From NCBI RefSeq assembly GCF_002934325.1, contig NZ_PTIV01000022.1, positions 1-64,000 of the forward strand: 64,000 nt of DNA. The letters run 5' to 3'. The translations under genes were made by a program, and so were the position numbers. Below, one piece after another: positions 1 to 10,668 of the stretch (the stretch's first letter is position 1; each line of letters begins with the position of its first letter). This DNA comes from Marinobacter persicus (GTDB lineage Bacteria > Pseudomonadota > Gammaproteobacteria > Pseudomonadales > Oleiphilaceae). The notes under the pieces were generated by a model that saw only the letters and a list, made by a program, of their open reading frames with translations, did not search any database and was not told the origin of the DNA.

Positions 1-205
1 ACCGCCTGATGCGATTCCTGTTCGTCGGGCCAGTGCTTTGCCTGCGGCTTCCTTCAGATTCCACCTCGCGGTGGACACCCTTGCCGTCCGGCTAGCGGTT
101 CCCCTTGCCGGGCCCACAGGGGACTTGCACCCCCAAGTCATCCGGCCAGCACCACCTGTACCGGAACAGCGCCCGTCAAGGCGCTACGCGCCATGCCTGG
201 CGCAC
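1..205 (-). mobile_element. Group IIC intron, 5' part (runs off the left edge)
   Basis: Read on the minus strand, the stretch starts with GTGCGCC at 205 and continues with blocks that I recognise from the 5' domain of bacterial group II introns: GGGGGTGCAAGTCCCC, GGTGTCCACCGCGAGGTGG, ATCTGAAGGAAGCCGCAGG and CAAAGCACTGGCC. Class C introns typically begin GTGCG and insert just after rho-independent terminators. Here the first base lies three bases beyond the T-tract of a 12-bp terminator hairpin. Any intron-encoded reverse transcriptase and domains V/VI would lie left of base 1, so the intron could be intact or a remnant. The call rests on recalled family sequence and on insertion context, not on an alignment. 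Confidence 0.8.
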
Positions 206-208
206 CAC

Positions 209-238
209 AAAAAACCCGGCCATTGTGCCGGGTTTTTT
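209..238 (-). terminator. Rho-independent terminator of the endonuclease gene; intron insertion target
   Basis: A perfect 12-bp stem (209-220 with 227-238) with a six-base loop. On the minus strand the stem ends in a run of six T. It lies 26 bases past the stop of the endonuclease-family gene. The group IIC intron begins immediately after it. Confidence 0.9.
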
Positions 239-264
239 ATTGCCTGAAACAAAGGCGAAAAAGC

Positions 265-1122
265 TCAGAAGGTTTCCAGATATCCCTTGGGCAGCGCTAC
301 GTCCATGGCAATGGGCAGGTGATCCGACATGGGGTAACTCACCACCTCCGAGTGCCGGATCTCCAGGGACGGGCTGACCAGAATGTGGTCCAGCGCCTTT
401 TCCGGCCGCCAGCTGGGGAAACTGTGCGCCGTCTCCGGCAGAGGCACCAGGTCGGTCTCTTTCAATGGCGTTTGCGTTAACAGTTGTTCGGCATGAGCAT
501 TCATGTCGCCCATCAACACCACATGGCGATAATCACCGATCTGTTCACGGATATAACCCAGCTGGCGCTGCTGGGCCGACTTGCTCAATGACAGGTGCAT
601 CAGTACCAGCACCAGCGGATCTTCCTCAGAACCGTAACGGGCAATGATGGCGCCCCGGCCCGGGATCAGGCCGGGCAGCTTGTGCTCAGTCACATCCAGG
701 GGCCGGAACCGGCTGAGCAGGCCGTTACTGTGTTGCGCGACCGGGCCGAGGTTTCGGTTGAGCTGCTGATACCAGTAGGGAATTCCCGCGCTTTCGGCCA
801 GGTACTGCACCTGATTGATATAGCCGCTGCGAAGGCTGCCGCCATCACACTCCTGCAGGGCAACCACATCGTATTGGCTGAGCAGTGTGGCGATACGATC
901 CAGGTTCTTGGCCCGGCGCCGATGTGGCAACACGTGCTGCCAGCTTCGGGTGAAGTAATGGTGGTAGGAAGAGGTATTGATGCCGACCTGAATATTGAAG
1001 GTCAGCAACCGGAGGTGCCGGTGAGGCTCAAAATCCGGCACATGCTCGCTGCCGGAACAGGTACTGCCCGGCCGCTCCCGGGTTCTGAAGGTTTCGAGCT
1101 GACTGCGCAGTCTCTTATACAT
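265..1122 (-). CDS. Endonuclease/exonuclease/phosphatase family protein
   Basis: A 285-residue protein of the EEP (DNase I-like) fold. Family motifs run in order: LLTFNIQVG near the N-terminus, [10 protein letters not shown] (the metal-binding Glu), [20 protein letters not shown] (Asp/Asn of the active site) and a C-terminal [10 protein letters not shown] carrying the catalytic Asp-His pair. A phosphodiesterase or nuclease activity is therefore likely; the substrate is unknown. There is no obvious signal peptide. The start at 1122 is chosen because it has a GGAG upstream and removes a low-complexity N-terminal extension. It follows dsbA by 68 bases on the same strand and ends at a strong terminator. 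The cytochrome c4-dsbA-EEP order is, as I recall, shared with pseudomonads. Confidence 0.85.
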   Translation of the reverse strand: MYKRLRSQLETFRTRERPGSTCSGSEHVPDFEPHRHLRLLTFNIQVGINTSSYHHYFTRSWQHVLPHRRRAKNLDRIATLLSQYDVVALQECDGGSLRSGYINQVQYLAESAGIPYWYQQLNRNLGPVAQHSNGLLSRFRPLDVTEHKLPGLIPGRGAIIARYGSEEDPLVLVLMHLSLSKSAQQRQLGYIREQIGDYRHVVLMGDMNAHAEQLLTQTPLKETDLVPLPETAHSFPSWRPEKALDHILVSPSLEIRHSEVVSYPMSDHLPIAMDVALPKGYLETF

Positions 1123-1190
1123 GCGTGAATGCTCCAATCGAGCCGGAAGAACTGATGCCCCAGGACACCAGACTTCCGGCGCCCGGCAAA

Positions 1191-1826
1191 TCACTCAGAG
1201 GCCGCCCGCTCCTTCTCAACCAGATATTTCACGACCTCAATCACATTTTCGTGACCACCCGCCATGGACGCACTGGTCACGTACTTGCCATTAATCAGCA
1301 TAGTCGGCGTGCCGGTGATACGCGCACCACGAATCTTGGACTGGGCCTGCTGAACCCGTGCACGAACACCAAAGCTCTGGTAGGCGTTGGTGAACTCTTC
1401 AGGATCGACACCGTAGCCGGCAACAAAGTTGGCCAGCGACTCCACATCGTTCAGGGGACGGTGCTCGCCAGCCAAAGCATCGAACAGGGCATCGTGCACT
1501 TTATCGAGCTCGCCCATGGCCTCCAGGGCATAAAAAGCGTAGGCGTGAGGTTCCCAGCTGCGGCCCAGGGCAGCCGGCAGCCTGACGTAGTTCACGTAAT
1601 CCGGCGCGCTCGCCTCATAGGCCTCGGACAGGGGCTTGAAGTTGTAACAATGCGGGCAGCCATACCAGAACACCTCTGCCACCTCGACACCCTCGTCGGA
1701 AGCGGTACGCACCGGGTTATCGAGAGTACGATAGTGCTCGCCCTCCTCCCAGGATTGGGCACTCACCAAACTGGAAAACATCAGCGAGGCAACAAGCAAC
1801 ACAACAGAGCCAAAGGTTCTGGTCAT
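1191..1826 (-). CDS. dsbA: Thiol:disulfide interchange protein DsbA
   Basis: A 211-residue periplasmic oxidase that introduces disulfide bonds into exported proteins and is itself reoxidised by DsbB. An N-terminal signal peptide of about 23 residues ends near SAQS. The thioredoxin-fold active site CPHC is at residues 57-60 within FWYGCPHCYNF. A cis-proline loop is visible in ITGTPTMLING. The ATG at 1826 has GGAG eight bases upstream, so it is preferred over a TTG codon at 1847. The gene lies downstream of cytochrome c4 on the same strand, with a strong hairpin between them. Confidence 0.95.
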   Translation of the reverse strand: MTRTFGSVVLLVASLMFSSLVSAQSWEEGEHYRTLDNPVRTASDEGVEVAEVFWYGCPHCYNFKPLSEAYEASAPDYVNYVRLPAALGRSWEPHAYAFYALEAMGELDKVHDALFDALAGEHRPLNDVESLANFVAGYGVDPEEFTNAYQSFGVRARVQQAQSKIRGARITGTPTMLINGKYVTSASMAGGHENVIEVVKYLVEKERAASE

Positions 1827-1931
1827 CGGTGATCTCCGGACATTCAATGAATTCAGCAGGGATTATGACCCAGCGCAGCAGCAAACTTCCAGACGATCAA
1901 GCGCCCGAAACCTTACCGTCGTGTTAAAACG

Positions 1932-1959
1932 CAAGAACCCCGCCGAAGCGGGGTTCTTG
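1932..1959 (-). terminator. Terminator between cytochrome c4 and dsbA
   Basis: A 12-bp stem CAAGAACCCCGC / GCGGGGTTCTTG around a CGAA loop, 24 bases after the cytochrome c4 stop. T content at its 3' side is modest (the stem end itself supplies TTCTTG on either strand), so it may only partly separate cytochrome c4 from dsbA transcription. Confidence 0.75.
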
Positions 1960-1982
1960 TTACCTTCCCGGAAGAACCAAAC

Positions 1983-2591
1983 TCAGTTCAGGCCGGAAAC
2001 GTAGCTGGCCACGGATTCGATTTCCGCATCGGTCAGCTCGGCAGCCACATCCATCATGATCTGAGAGTTGGAGGTGCCGTTACGCTCACCGTTACGGTAA
2101 GCCTTCAGCTGATTCGCGATGTATTCGGCGTTCTGACCACCCAGGGCCGGATAACCGCCTGGCTCGTTGCCCTGGCCGCGGGGGTTGTGGCAACCCGAGC
2201 AGGCCGGCACGCCAGAGGCCATGTTGCCGCCACGGAACAGGGCGCGGCCCTGATCAACCAGATCCGGGTTTGCCTGATTTACCACCATTTCCTGGCTGTC
2301 AAAGTAAGCCGCCAGGTTACGCAGATCCTGGTCAGACATAGCGTCCAGCAGACCCGTCATCTGAGGCACGGCCCGGTCACCGGACTTGATGGCCGTCAGC
2401 TGGTTGAACAGGTACTGCTCACCCAGGCCGGACAGTTTCGGGTAGCTGCCCATGATGGGCTTGGCGCCACCCTGGCCGTGACAGCTGGTACATACTGCTG
2501 CCTTCTGTTCACCTGCTGCTGGATCTCCTGCCCCGTGAGCCACTGCTGTAAGGCTAACTCCGAGAACAACTCCTGCGATCAGTCTTTTCAT
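1983..2591 (-). CDS. Cytochrome c4, di-heme
   Basis: A 202-residue exported c-type cytochrome. A signal peptide of about 20 residues (ending HGAG) is followed by two similar domains, each with one covalent heme site: CTSCH near residue 35 and CSGCH near residue 132. Distal methionine ligands are plausible in each half. Cytochrome c4 is a membrane-associated periplasmic electron carrier feeding terminal oxidases. The ATG has a GGAG ribosome site just upstream. It diverges from engB across a 182-base promoter region, as in pseudomonads. Confidence 0.93.
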   Translation of the reverse strand: MKRLIAGVVLGVSLTAVAHGAGDPAAGEQKAAVCTSCHGQGGAKPIMGSYPKLSGLGEQYLFNQLTAIKSGDRAVPQMTGLLDAMSDQDLRNLAAYFDSQEMVVNQANPDLVDQGRALFRGGNMASGVPACSGCHNPRGQGNEPGGYPALGGQNAEYIANQLKAYRNGERNGTSNSQIMMDVAAELTDAEIESVASYVSGLN

Positions 2592-2773
2592 GCTCGCTCC
2601 GCTTCTCTCATCTTTGAAACTAGACAGTATTCTTCATTATGCTGCCGGCAGGCACTGACCCAACAGGCTCCAACCGGGGCTCACGGCGGTAACGCAACAG
2701 CGCTCCACCGGAAATTGGTGTAGCATTATACATTAATCGCCGATAACTGAAATCCAAAGGAACACCAACTGTC

Positions 2774-3403
2774 GTGGACTCTGATCTGACTCAAAAAAGC
2801 CTTTCCTATAATAGCGCCCGTTTCCTGATCAGCGCCTCGCGGCTGGAGGAGTGCCCGCCGGATGCCGGCGCGGAAGTGGCCTTCGCCGGGCGCTCCAACG
2901 CCGGCAAATCCAGCGCCCTGAACGCCATCACCGCCAATGGCAAACTGGCCCGGACCAGTAAGACCCCCGGGCGCACCCGGCTGATCAACTTTTTCAGCCT
3001 CAACAAGCCGGACATGCATCTGGTTGACCTGCCTGGCTATGGCTACGCCAAAGTCTCCCGCGACATGAAGGACGACTGGCAGCAACACCTCGGCCATTAC
3101 CTGAACGAACGCCGCTGCCTGCGGGGCCTGGTGCTGGTAATGGACATTCGCCACCCGCTCACCGACTTTGACCAGATGATGGTGGACTGGTGCGAACACA
3201 ATCAATTGCCACTGATGATCCTGGCCACCAAGGCCGACAAACTGAAGTTTGGCCAGGCCAAAACGAGCATGCTGGGCATCGCCAAAAAGCTCAAAGATTA
3301 CCAGTGCGTGCAACACCTGATCATGTTCTCCGCCACCTCAAAGCGCGGGGTAGACGAATGCCGGGAAGCGCTGACCCAATGGCTTGAATCCCCGGACCTA
3401 TAA
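2774..3403 (+). CDS. engB: Ribosome biogenesis GTP-binding protein EngB/YihA
   Basis: A 209-residue GTPase of the TRAFAC class needed for large-subunit ribosome assembly. The G1 loop GRSNAGKS, the G2 segment SKTPGRT, the G3 DLPGYG and the G4 TKAD are all present in order. The start codon is GTG at 2774; the N-terminus SYNSARFLISA aligns by eye with E. coli NYQQTHFVMSA, so translation must begin upstream of that point. The ribosome site AAAGGA is rather far away (12 bases). The next gene follows after 24 bases on the same strand. Confidence 0.95.
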   Translation: MDSDLTQKSLSYNSARFLISASRLEECPPDAGAEVAFAGRSNAGKSSALNAITANGKLARTSKTPGRTRLINFFSLNKPDMHLVDLPGYGYAKVSRDMKDDWQQHLGHYLNERRCLRGLVLVMDIRHPLTDFDQMMVDWCEHNQLPLMILATKADKLKFGQAKTSMLGIAKKLKDYQCVQHLIMFSATSKRGVDECREALTQWLESPDL

Positions 3404-3427
3404 GCCAGCACCGCGCGGGAGCCAATC

Positions 3428-4867
3428 ATGGAAAGTAACACCGCCTCTGACAGTCAAGAGCAGCTCGCCTACTGCCACCGGGTGTTCCAGGCCCAGCGAC
3501 AGGCCTTCCGCAAGCAGCCCCTGCCCACGGCGGGCGAGCGCAAAGAACGGCTGACCCAGCTCAAACGGGTGTTGCTTGCCAACCAGGAGCAACTGGCAAA
3601 AGCCATTGACCAGGACTTCGGGGGCCGCTCAAAAGATGAAACCCGGATCGCCGAGCTCCTGCCTTCAATCCAGGGCATCAACCACGCGCTCAAACATCTC
3701 GAGCGCTGGATGCGGCCGTCCAGCCGACCGGTCTCAATGCTGTTCCGCCCCGCCAGCAACCGGGTGCAATACCAACCCAAGGGGGTGGTCGGCATCATCG
3801 TGCCCTGGAATTACCCGTTATACCTGGCGGTGGGCCCCTTGATCGCCGCCCTGGCGGCGGGCAACCGTTGCATGATCAAAATGTCGGAATTCACGCCGGC
3901 CACCTCGGCCCTGTTTCGGGATCTGATGGCCGAGACCTTCCCGGAAGACCAGCTCGCCGTCATTCTTGGCGACGCCGACGTCGCCGCCGATTTTTCACGC
4001 CGACCATTCGATCATTTGCTGTTTACCGGCTCCACCAGTATCGGCAAACGCGTCATGTTGTCCGCTGCGGAGAACCTGACACCGGTTACCCTGGAGCTGG
4101 GCGGCAAGTCCCCTGCCCTGCTGGCACCGGATGTACCGTTGCACGATGCCGCCCAGCGCATTGCCTTTGGCAAGGCCCTGAACGCCGGGCAAACCTGCGT
4201 GGCCCCGGATTATGTGCTGTGCCCGGAGGCGCAGATCCCGGCCTTTGTGGAGGAATTCCGCAAGGCTTTCAGCCGGATGTACCACCGGCTCCGGGACAAT
4301 CCGGATTACACGTCGATCGTCAACGACCGGCAATATCAGCGGTTGCAGCAGCTATTGGGCGATGCCCGGAGCCGTGGCGCGGAACTGGTCACACTCAATC
4401 CTGCGGACGAAGAATTGGCTGATAGTACCCGGAAAATGCCCATGATCCTGGCACTGAACACCACACCGGACATGACCCTCCGACAGGATGAAATTTTCGG
4501 CCCGATCCTCCCGGTGGTGGGTTACCAGTCCCTGGATCAAGCCATCGATAGCATCAATGATCAACCCCGGCCACTGGCCCTGTACTTTTTCGGCTACGAC
4601 AAGGCACAACAGCAGCAGGTGCTGGAAACCACCCATTCCGGCGGCGTGTGCCTGAATGACACCTTGATGCACGTGGCCCAGGAAGACCTCCCCTTTGGCG
4701 GCATCGGCGATTCCGGCATGGGGCATTACCATGGCCGGGAAGGCTTCCTGACTTTCTCCCATCACCGGGGCGTGTTTGCCCGTCCGAAGTTCAACAGTGG
4801 CCGGTTTGTGTACCCGCCCCACGGCACCCTGCTGCACAAGCTGGTGTATAAACTCTTCATTCGGTAG
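3428..4867 (+). CDS. Coniferyl-aldehyde dehydrogenase-type aldehyde dehydrogenase
   Basis: A 479-residue NAD(P)-dependent aldehyde dehydrogenase of the class 3-like group to which CalB belongs. Visible motifs are VPWNYPLYL and KMSEFTPAT (cofactor binding), FTGSTSIGK, VTLELGGKSP (the general-base Glu), NAGQTCVAPDYVL (catalytic Cys) and EIFGPILPV. The C-terminal stretch PPHGTLLHKLVYKLFIR is amphipathic and resembles the membrane-proximal tail of class 3 enzymes. Likely substrates are fatty or aromatic aldehydes; coniferyl aldehyde is the name of the family, not something the sequence proves. Confidence 0.88.
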   Translation: MESNTASDSQEQLAYCHRVFQAQRQAFRKQPLPTAGERKERLTQLKRVLLANQEQLAKAIDQDFGGRSKDETRIAELLPSIQGINHALKHLERWMRPSSRPVSMLFRPASNRVQYQPKGVVGIIVPWNYPLYLAVGPLIAALAAGNRCMIKMSEFTPATSALFRDLMAETFPEDQLAVILGDADVAADFSRRPFDHLLFTGSTSIGKRVMLSAAENLTPVTLELGGKSPALLAPDVPLHDAAQRIAFGKALNAGQTCVAPDYVLCPEAQIPAFVEEFRKAFSRMYHRLRDNPDYTSIVNDRQYQRLQQLLGDARSRGAELVTLNPADEELADSTRKMPMILALNTTPDMTLRQDEIFGPILPVVGYQSLDQAIDSINDQPRPLALYFFGYDKAQQQQVLETTHSGGVCLNDTLMHVAQEDLPFGGIGDSGMGHYHGREGFLTFSHHRGVFARPKFNSGRFVYPPHGTLLHKLVYKLFIR

Positions 4868-4886
4868 CTGCCCGCCGGGCCTCTGA

Positions 4887-5426
<540 letters not shown>

Positions 5427-5438
5427 CCACCCGGGCAG

Positions 5439-6731
5439 TTACATCAGCGGCGGCAGGGGCAGTGCCACATCATTGATGTTCAGGACCATGTCCTGCAGCT
5501 GCCCGCGCATGACCAGCCGATCGCCTTCCTGTACAAAGAAACCTTGTTTCACCAGCGGCGCGACCTGCATGCGAATCTCGGGATACTGTTCAGCCAGCGC
5601 CACCGGCAGACTGAAGCTCAGCGAACCGGTCAGTCGCTGCATGACCATCAACATCTGCTGGCGCTCGGTGTCGGACAGGCGTGGATGGGCCAGTTCCAGA
5701 TCACCCTCGATCGTACCTTCTGCAGTGCTCACATTCAGCTCCCGGATGCCTGCAGAAAAACCGGCCCCGACCATATTCTGGACCGACTGGGTCATCTGCT
5801 GCATCAACTGCATTTGCTGCTGGAACACTTCCCGGGAGTCCAGCTCATCCTGAAGCTGCAATACCTGGAGTTCAGTCATGGTGTCGCTGAACGTGTTCCA
5901 ACTCGCCACATCCAACCCATTGAGAAACAGGCTCAGGCGGTGCGGCCCGTAAGAGGCACCATCCACGGTAACCGACTCCAGTTTCAACGCCGCCTCTGAG
6001 TCGAGGTCACGCCCCTCGTTTGAGGCCTCACTGGAGCTGGTCAGGATCATGCCATCAATAACAATGGGCGGGGTTTCCGGACTTTGCAGGGAAACATTAT
6101 CCAACTTCATGGAGCCCGATCCGGTCCAGACATCGCCACTCAGCCATGCCATTTCCTGCTCCAGCTCCAGGCCCCGGACAATCACGTCCGCCTGCGGGCC
6201 GATGAGGGCCACTTCCGGCCAGACCATCAAGAGATCCGCCTGCTCGCCCATACTGCCCACATCAAGCTTGGCGAGACCACCGCTGGTTCGAAAAATCTCG
6301 CCACTGTCCGGGTTCGTCACTTCCATCACCGGGGCGTTGAATTCCAGCGTTGCCGTGCCCCAGAGCCGGGTTTCCAGGGTCAAGCGCGGCTGGTCTTCGG
6401 GATACCAGTCTGCGCCTTCAGGCTGCCAGCCGTTGCGGGGTTTGAAGTCCATCAGGCTTCCGGTCAGACCGTGGGTCACCGTTGCCTTAAACTCGATCTC
6501 GTGACTTTCACCGGTCGCCGGATCGGTGATGGTAACGCTGCCGGAGGTCTCGGCACCCAGCACGCCACGATCGTATTCCCCGGTGTTCACCCGGACAAAG
6601 GGCTGAGCCCCATTGACCTCTTCCGTGGCCTGCAACCACTGCTGCTCGGTCATGTAACCCACGCCCCAGGGCGCGGCACCGGCCCCAACCAACAGCACCG
6701 CACCGGCGGCAATCCATTTATTCAGTTTCAA
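5439..6731 (-). CDS. DUF945 family protein (YdgA-like)
   Basis: A 430-residue protein with one N-terminal hydrophobic segment (about residues 8-27, signal anchor or uncleaved signal) followed by a long soluble, presumably periplasmic, beta-rich region. It matches the general layout of the DUF945/YdgA family, whose function is poorly known. The start codon is TTG at 6731, preceded by AAGGA at a suitable distance; an ATG just upstream is out of frame and stops after three codons. It lies 50 bases downstream of ppk on the same strand and may be cotranscribed with it. Confidence 0.78.
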   Translation of the reverse strand: MKLNKWIAAGAVLLVGAGAAPWGVGYMTEQQWLQATEEVNGAQPFVRVNTGEYDRGVLGAETSGSVTITDPATGESHEIEFKATVTHGLTGSLMDFKPRNGWQPEGADWYPEDQPRLTLETRLWGTATLEFNAPVMEVTNPDSGEIFRTSGGLAKLDVGSMGEQADLLMVWPEVALIGPQADVIVRGLELEQEMAWLSGDVWTGSGSMKLDNVSLQSPETPPIVIDGMILTSSSEASNEGRDLDSEAALKLESVTVDGASYGPHRLSLFLNGLDVASWNTFSDTMTELQVLQLQDELDSREVFQQQMQLMQQMTQSVQNMVGAGFSAGIRELNVSTAEGTIEGDLELAHPRLSDTERQQMLMVMQRLTGSLSFSLPVALAEQYPEIRMQVAPLVKQGFFVQEGDRLVMRGQLQDMVLNINDVALPLPPLM

Positions 6732-6781
6732 CGTTCCATTCCTTTTTGATTATGTTTTTATCCTACCGCCCTCCGGCACTC

Positions 6782-8923
6782 TCAGCCGGAACTGCTGGTG
6801 AGTCGGTCCAGGAGCACCAGTTGCGATGCCACGGGTTCCTCGCCTTCAGCGGGGTGATTCTGCAAATACGTGCCGTCCGGCTGCAGCACCCATGACTGGC
6901 AGTTGTCCGCCAGATAGGTGTCCAGATCTTCCCGGAGGCGGGCAATCAGGGCCGGGTCTTCCACCGGGAAAGCGGTTTCCACTCGGTTCAGCAGGTTCCG
7001 TTCCATGGCATCGGCACTGGAACAGTAAACCTGGGGTCGACCCCGGTTTCCAAAGTAATAGACTCGAGTATGCTCCAGGAAACGGCCGATGATGGAGCGT
7101 ACGCGGATGTTTTCAGACAGGCCTGGGACGCCCGGGCGCAGGCAACAGATGCCCCGGATAATCAGGTCAATCTTCACGCCGGCCTGGGACGCCCGGTACA
7201 GGGCCTTGATGACCTGGGCTTCGGTCAGGGCGTTGAATTTGAATATAATGCGCCCTTTCTCGCCATACCCCGCTTCCCGCTCGATCAGGCTGATCAGGCT
7301 CTGGTGCAATGTGAACGGAGCGTGAAACAGTTTCTTGATCTTCAGGGCTTTGCCCATACCGGTGAGCTGCTGGAACAGCTTGTTGACGTCGTCACCGATG
7401 GATTCGTCGCAGGTCATGAAACTGTAGTCGGTGTACAGCCGCGCGTTACCGGCGTGGTAGTTACCGGTGCCCAGGTGCACGTACCGGCGCAAGCGCCCTT
7501 CCTCCCGGCGTACAATCAGGATCATCTTGGCGTGGGTCTTGTAACCCACGACACCGTAGACCACGATCACCCCGGCTTCCTGCAGGCGGCTGGCCAACTC
7601 CAGGTTTTCCTCCTCACTGAACCGGGCCCGCAGCTCGATCACCGCAGTGACTTCCTTGCCCCGACGGGCGGCATCGGCCAGCGCCTCAACAATCTCGGAG
7701 TCTGCACCGCTGCGGTACAGGGTCTGACGAATGGCCAGCACGTGCGGGTCTTTCGCGGCCTGACGCAGTAAATCCACCACGGGGCTGAAGTTCTCGTAGG
7801 GATGCAACAGCAAGAGCGGACGCTTGCGGATGGCATCGAACATCGAATCCTTGCTGCGGATCTGGCGCGGAATCGACGGTGAGAAGTGGGAATAGGTCAA
7901 ATCCGGCCGATCCACCAGGCCGCCCACAGCCATCAGACGAGTCAGGTTTACCGGCCCGTGGACCTTGTACAGATCCCGCTCTGTGAGACCGAACTCCCGC
8001 AGCAGGAAGTTCATCAACTCTTCCGGGCAGTTGTCCGCCACCTCCAGGCGCACAGCATCGCCGAAACGGCGACTGAGCAACTCACCGCGCAGGGCGGAGG
8101 CGAGATCTTCCAGGTCGTCTTCCAGCTCCAGGTCGGCGTTGCGGGTCAGACGGAACTGATAGCAACCTTTCACTTCCATGCCGGGGAACAGCTTGTCGGC
8201 GTGGGCGTGGATCATCGAGGACAGGAACACCAGGTTCTCACCGCCCTCGCAGATCTCATCAGGCAGGCGCACCAGTCGAGGCAATGAGCGGGGCGCCGGT
8301 ACAATCGCCATGCCGGTTTCCCGGCCGAAGGCATCCTTGCCATCGAGTTCGACAATAAAATTCAGACTCTTGTTCACCAGTCGCGGGAACGGGTGCGAAG
8401 GGTCCAGACCAATGGGGCTGACCACTGGCAGCACTTCCTCATCAAAATAGGAGCGCACCCAGTCCGCCTGTGCTTCCGTCCAGTCCCGACGGCGAACAAA
8501 GTGGATATTCTCCTTCTCCAGCTCCGGGATCAGGACGTTGTTGAGGATGTCGTACTGCTCGGCAATGTACTCGTGGGCAATGCGGCTGATCTCGGCCAGC
8601 ACCTGGTCTGGCTGCATGCCATCGACACCCACCGTTTCCCGGCCGTACTTCAACTGCTCACGCAGGCCGGCTACCCGGATCTCGAAAAATTCATCCATGT
8701 TGCTGCTGAAAATACAGCAGAAGATCAACCGGTTGATCAGCGGGTGAGTGGTATCCAGGGCCTGTTTCAACACCCGATAGTTGAACTGCAGCTGACTGAG
8801 CTCCCGATTGAAATAATTCTCGGTGGCGTCGATGTTGACCTCTTCACCTGCCTCGGGCAGATCAACCGGTGCCGGCACCTGCTCGGCATCGGTCGCGGCG
8901 GCTGTCATGTTTTTGCTTGTCAT
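6782..8923 (-). CDS. ppk: Polyphosphate kinase 1
   Basis: A 713-residue enzyme that reversibly polymerises the terminal phosphate of ATP into polyphosphate. The N-terminal domain contains [16 protein letters not shown]. The two phospholipase D-like halves contain [12 protein letters not shown], the autophosphorylation region [19 protein letters not shown], and HLGTGNYH followed by ARLYTDYSF. The length is typical of Ppk1. AAGGA lies just before the ATG. It follows hemB by 43 bases on the same strand, an arrangement that I recall in pseudomonads as well. It connects to the phosphate genes elsewhere in this window (phoBR, pst, PiT). Confidence 0.96.
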   Translation of the reverse strand: MTSKNMTAAATDAEQVPAPVDLPEAGEEVNIDATENYFNRELSQLQFNYRVLKQALDTTHPLINRLIFCCIFSSNMDEFFEIRVAGLREQLKYGRETVGVDGMQPDQVLAEISRIAHEYIAEQYDILNNVLIPELEKENIHFVRRRDWTEAQADWVRSYFDEEVLPVVSPIGLDPSHPFPRLVNKSLNFIVELDGKDAFGRETGMAIVPAPRSLPRLVRLPDEICEGGENLVFLSSMIHAHADKLFPGMEVKGCYQFRLTRNADLELEDDLEDLASALRGELLSRRFGDAVRLEVADNCPEELMNFLLREFGLTERDLYKVHGPVNLTRLMAVGGLVDRPDLTYSHFSPSIPRQIRSKDSMFDAIRKRPLLLLHPYENFSPVVDLLRQAAKDPHVLAIRQTLYRSGADSEIVEALADAARRGKEVTAVIELRARFSEEENLELASRLQEAGVIVVYGVVGYKTHAKMILIVRREEGRLRRYVHLGTGNYHAGNARLYTDYSFMTCDESIGDDVNKLFQQLTGMGKALKIKKLFHAPFTLHQSLISLIEREAGYGEKGRIIFKFNALTEAQVIKALYRASQAGVKIDLIIRGICCLRPGVPGLSENIRVRSIIGRFLEHTRVYYFGNRGRPQVYCSSADAMERNLLNRVETAFPVEDPALIARLREDLDTYLADNCQSWVLQPDGTYLQNHPAEGEEPVASQLVLLDRLTSSSG

Positions 8924-8966
8924 TGCTGTCCTTATCCGTGGTTGAAACAGGCTCGGGGTGTACCTG

Positions 8967-10031
<1,065 letters not shown>

Positions 10032-10097
10032 TCATACACCCGGAAGGCAACAGGGGCCGAGTGTGAGGTCAAATCATGACACGGGAATGACAAAACC

Positions 10098-10117
10098 GGG
10101 TGCCCTGCGGGGCACCC
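10098..10117 (-). terminator. Terminator of the small SutA-like gene
   Basis: An 8-bp GC stem (10098-10105 with 10110-10117) and a 4-base loop, followed on the minus strand by GGTTTTG. It lies 25 bases after the stop of the gene at 10143-10364. Confidence 0.75.
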
Positions 10118-10142
10118 AGCTCAAAAAGAGGGGTTGGCGAAC

Positions 10143-10364
10143 TCAGAAACTGCGGTTGTTGAAGCCGACTTCCACCTTCCGGGAAGCTGCGGACTGGAAG
10201 TGCGTATCCACTTCCTCAATGTGACCACCGTTCTGAAGGAACGCTTCGATATCCGCCTGCAACTGGGCTCTCACCCGGGCCCGGCCGGCGATGGAATGAT
10301 TATCCTCAGTTTCGGCACTCCAGTTGCCGGAACTTTCCAGGGCGCTTTCGTCGAAATCACTCAT
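10143..10364 (-). CDS. Small acidic protein resembling the RNA polymerase-binding regulator SutA
   Basis: A 73-residue acidic protein. Its C-terminal half, IEAFLQNGGHIEEVDT followed by a short tail ending in RSF, resembles the recalled SutA segment of a helix with FLARGGKVQEIEP and a tail ending SRPI. SutA in Pseudomonas binds RNA polymerase and promotes transcription during slow growth. The N-terminus is low in hydrophobic residues and probably disordered. An AGAGA-type ribosome site precedes the ATG and a terminator follows. The SutA link is by eye over about 30 residues; a general name would be conserved hypothetical. Confidence 0.55.
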   Translation of the reverse strand: MSDFDESALESSGNWSAETEDNHSIAGRARVRAQLQADIEAFLQNGGHIEEVDTHFQSAASRKVEVGFNNRSF

Positions 10365-10668
10365 GGCTCTCTCCCATCAACGAAAACAGATCTACAGGTG
10401 CGTCAGGCCTGGCCCGAACAACACCGGGTCTCGACTGGCGGCCCTTAGGGACCCGTCTTGCGCTCTTTATAATCTCGATTTCTGACTCTCGCCATCCTCA
10501 CAAAATTAAATTTGCGTAATCTTAAAGGGCGGCATGCAGGCCATTGATTCTATTAAGCAATCGAAGGCATTGAAGGCCACTAAATGTTGACAGGAAGGAA
10601 CGACGGTCATTCACTGTAAAAACACCAGACCGACCCGACTGATAACAACAACATTTTCAGGTACCGTC
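10365..10668. other. Intergenic region with candidate promoters
   Basis: About 300 bases between divergent genes. On the plus strand TTGACA at 10587-10592 could be a -35 box for the acyl-CoA dehydrogenase, but the -10 candidate (about 10610-10615) is poor. The stretch 10500-10520 is AT-rich compared with its surroundings. I see no convincing hairpin or RNA gene. Confidence 0.35.

Noticed and set aside
38..480. Small plus-strand frames at the left edge
   Set aside because: They are antisense to the group II intron end and the endonuclease gene; the sequence blocks fit the intron RNA instead.
2807..2812. TATAAT in front of GCGCCCG near the start of engB
   Set aside because: It lies within the coding sequence (codons for SYNSA that align with the E. 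coli EngB N-terminus) and has no good -35 at the right distance.
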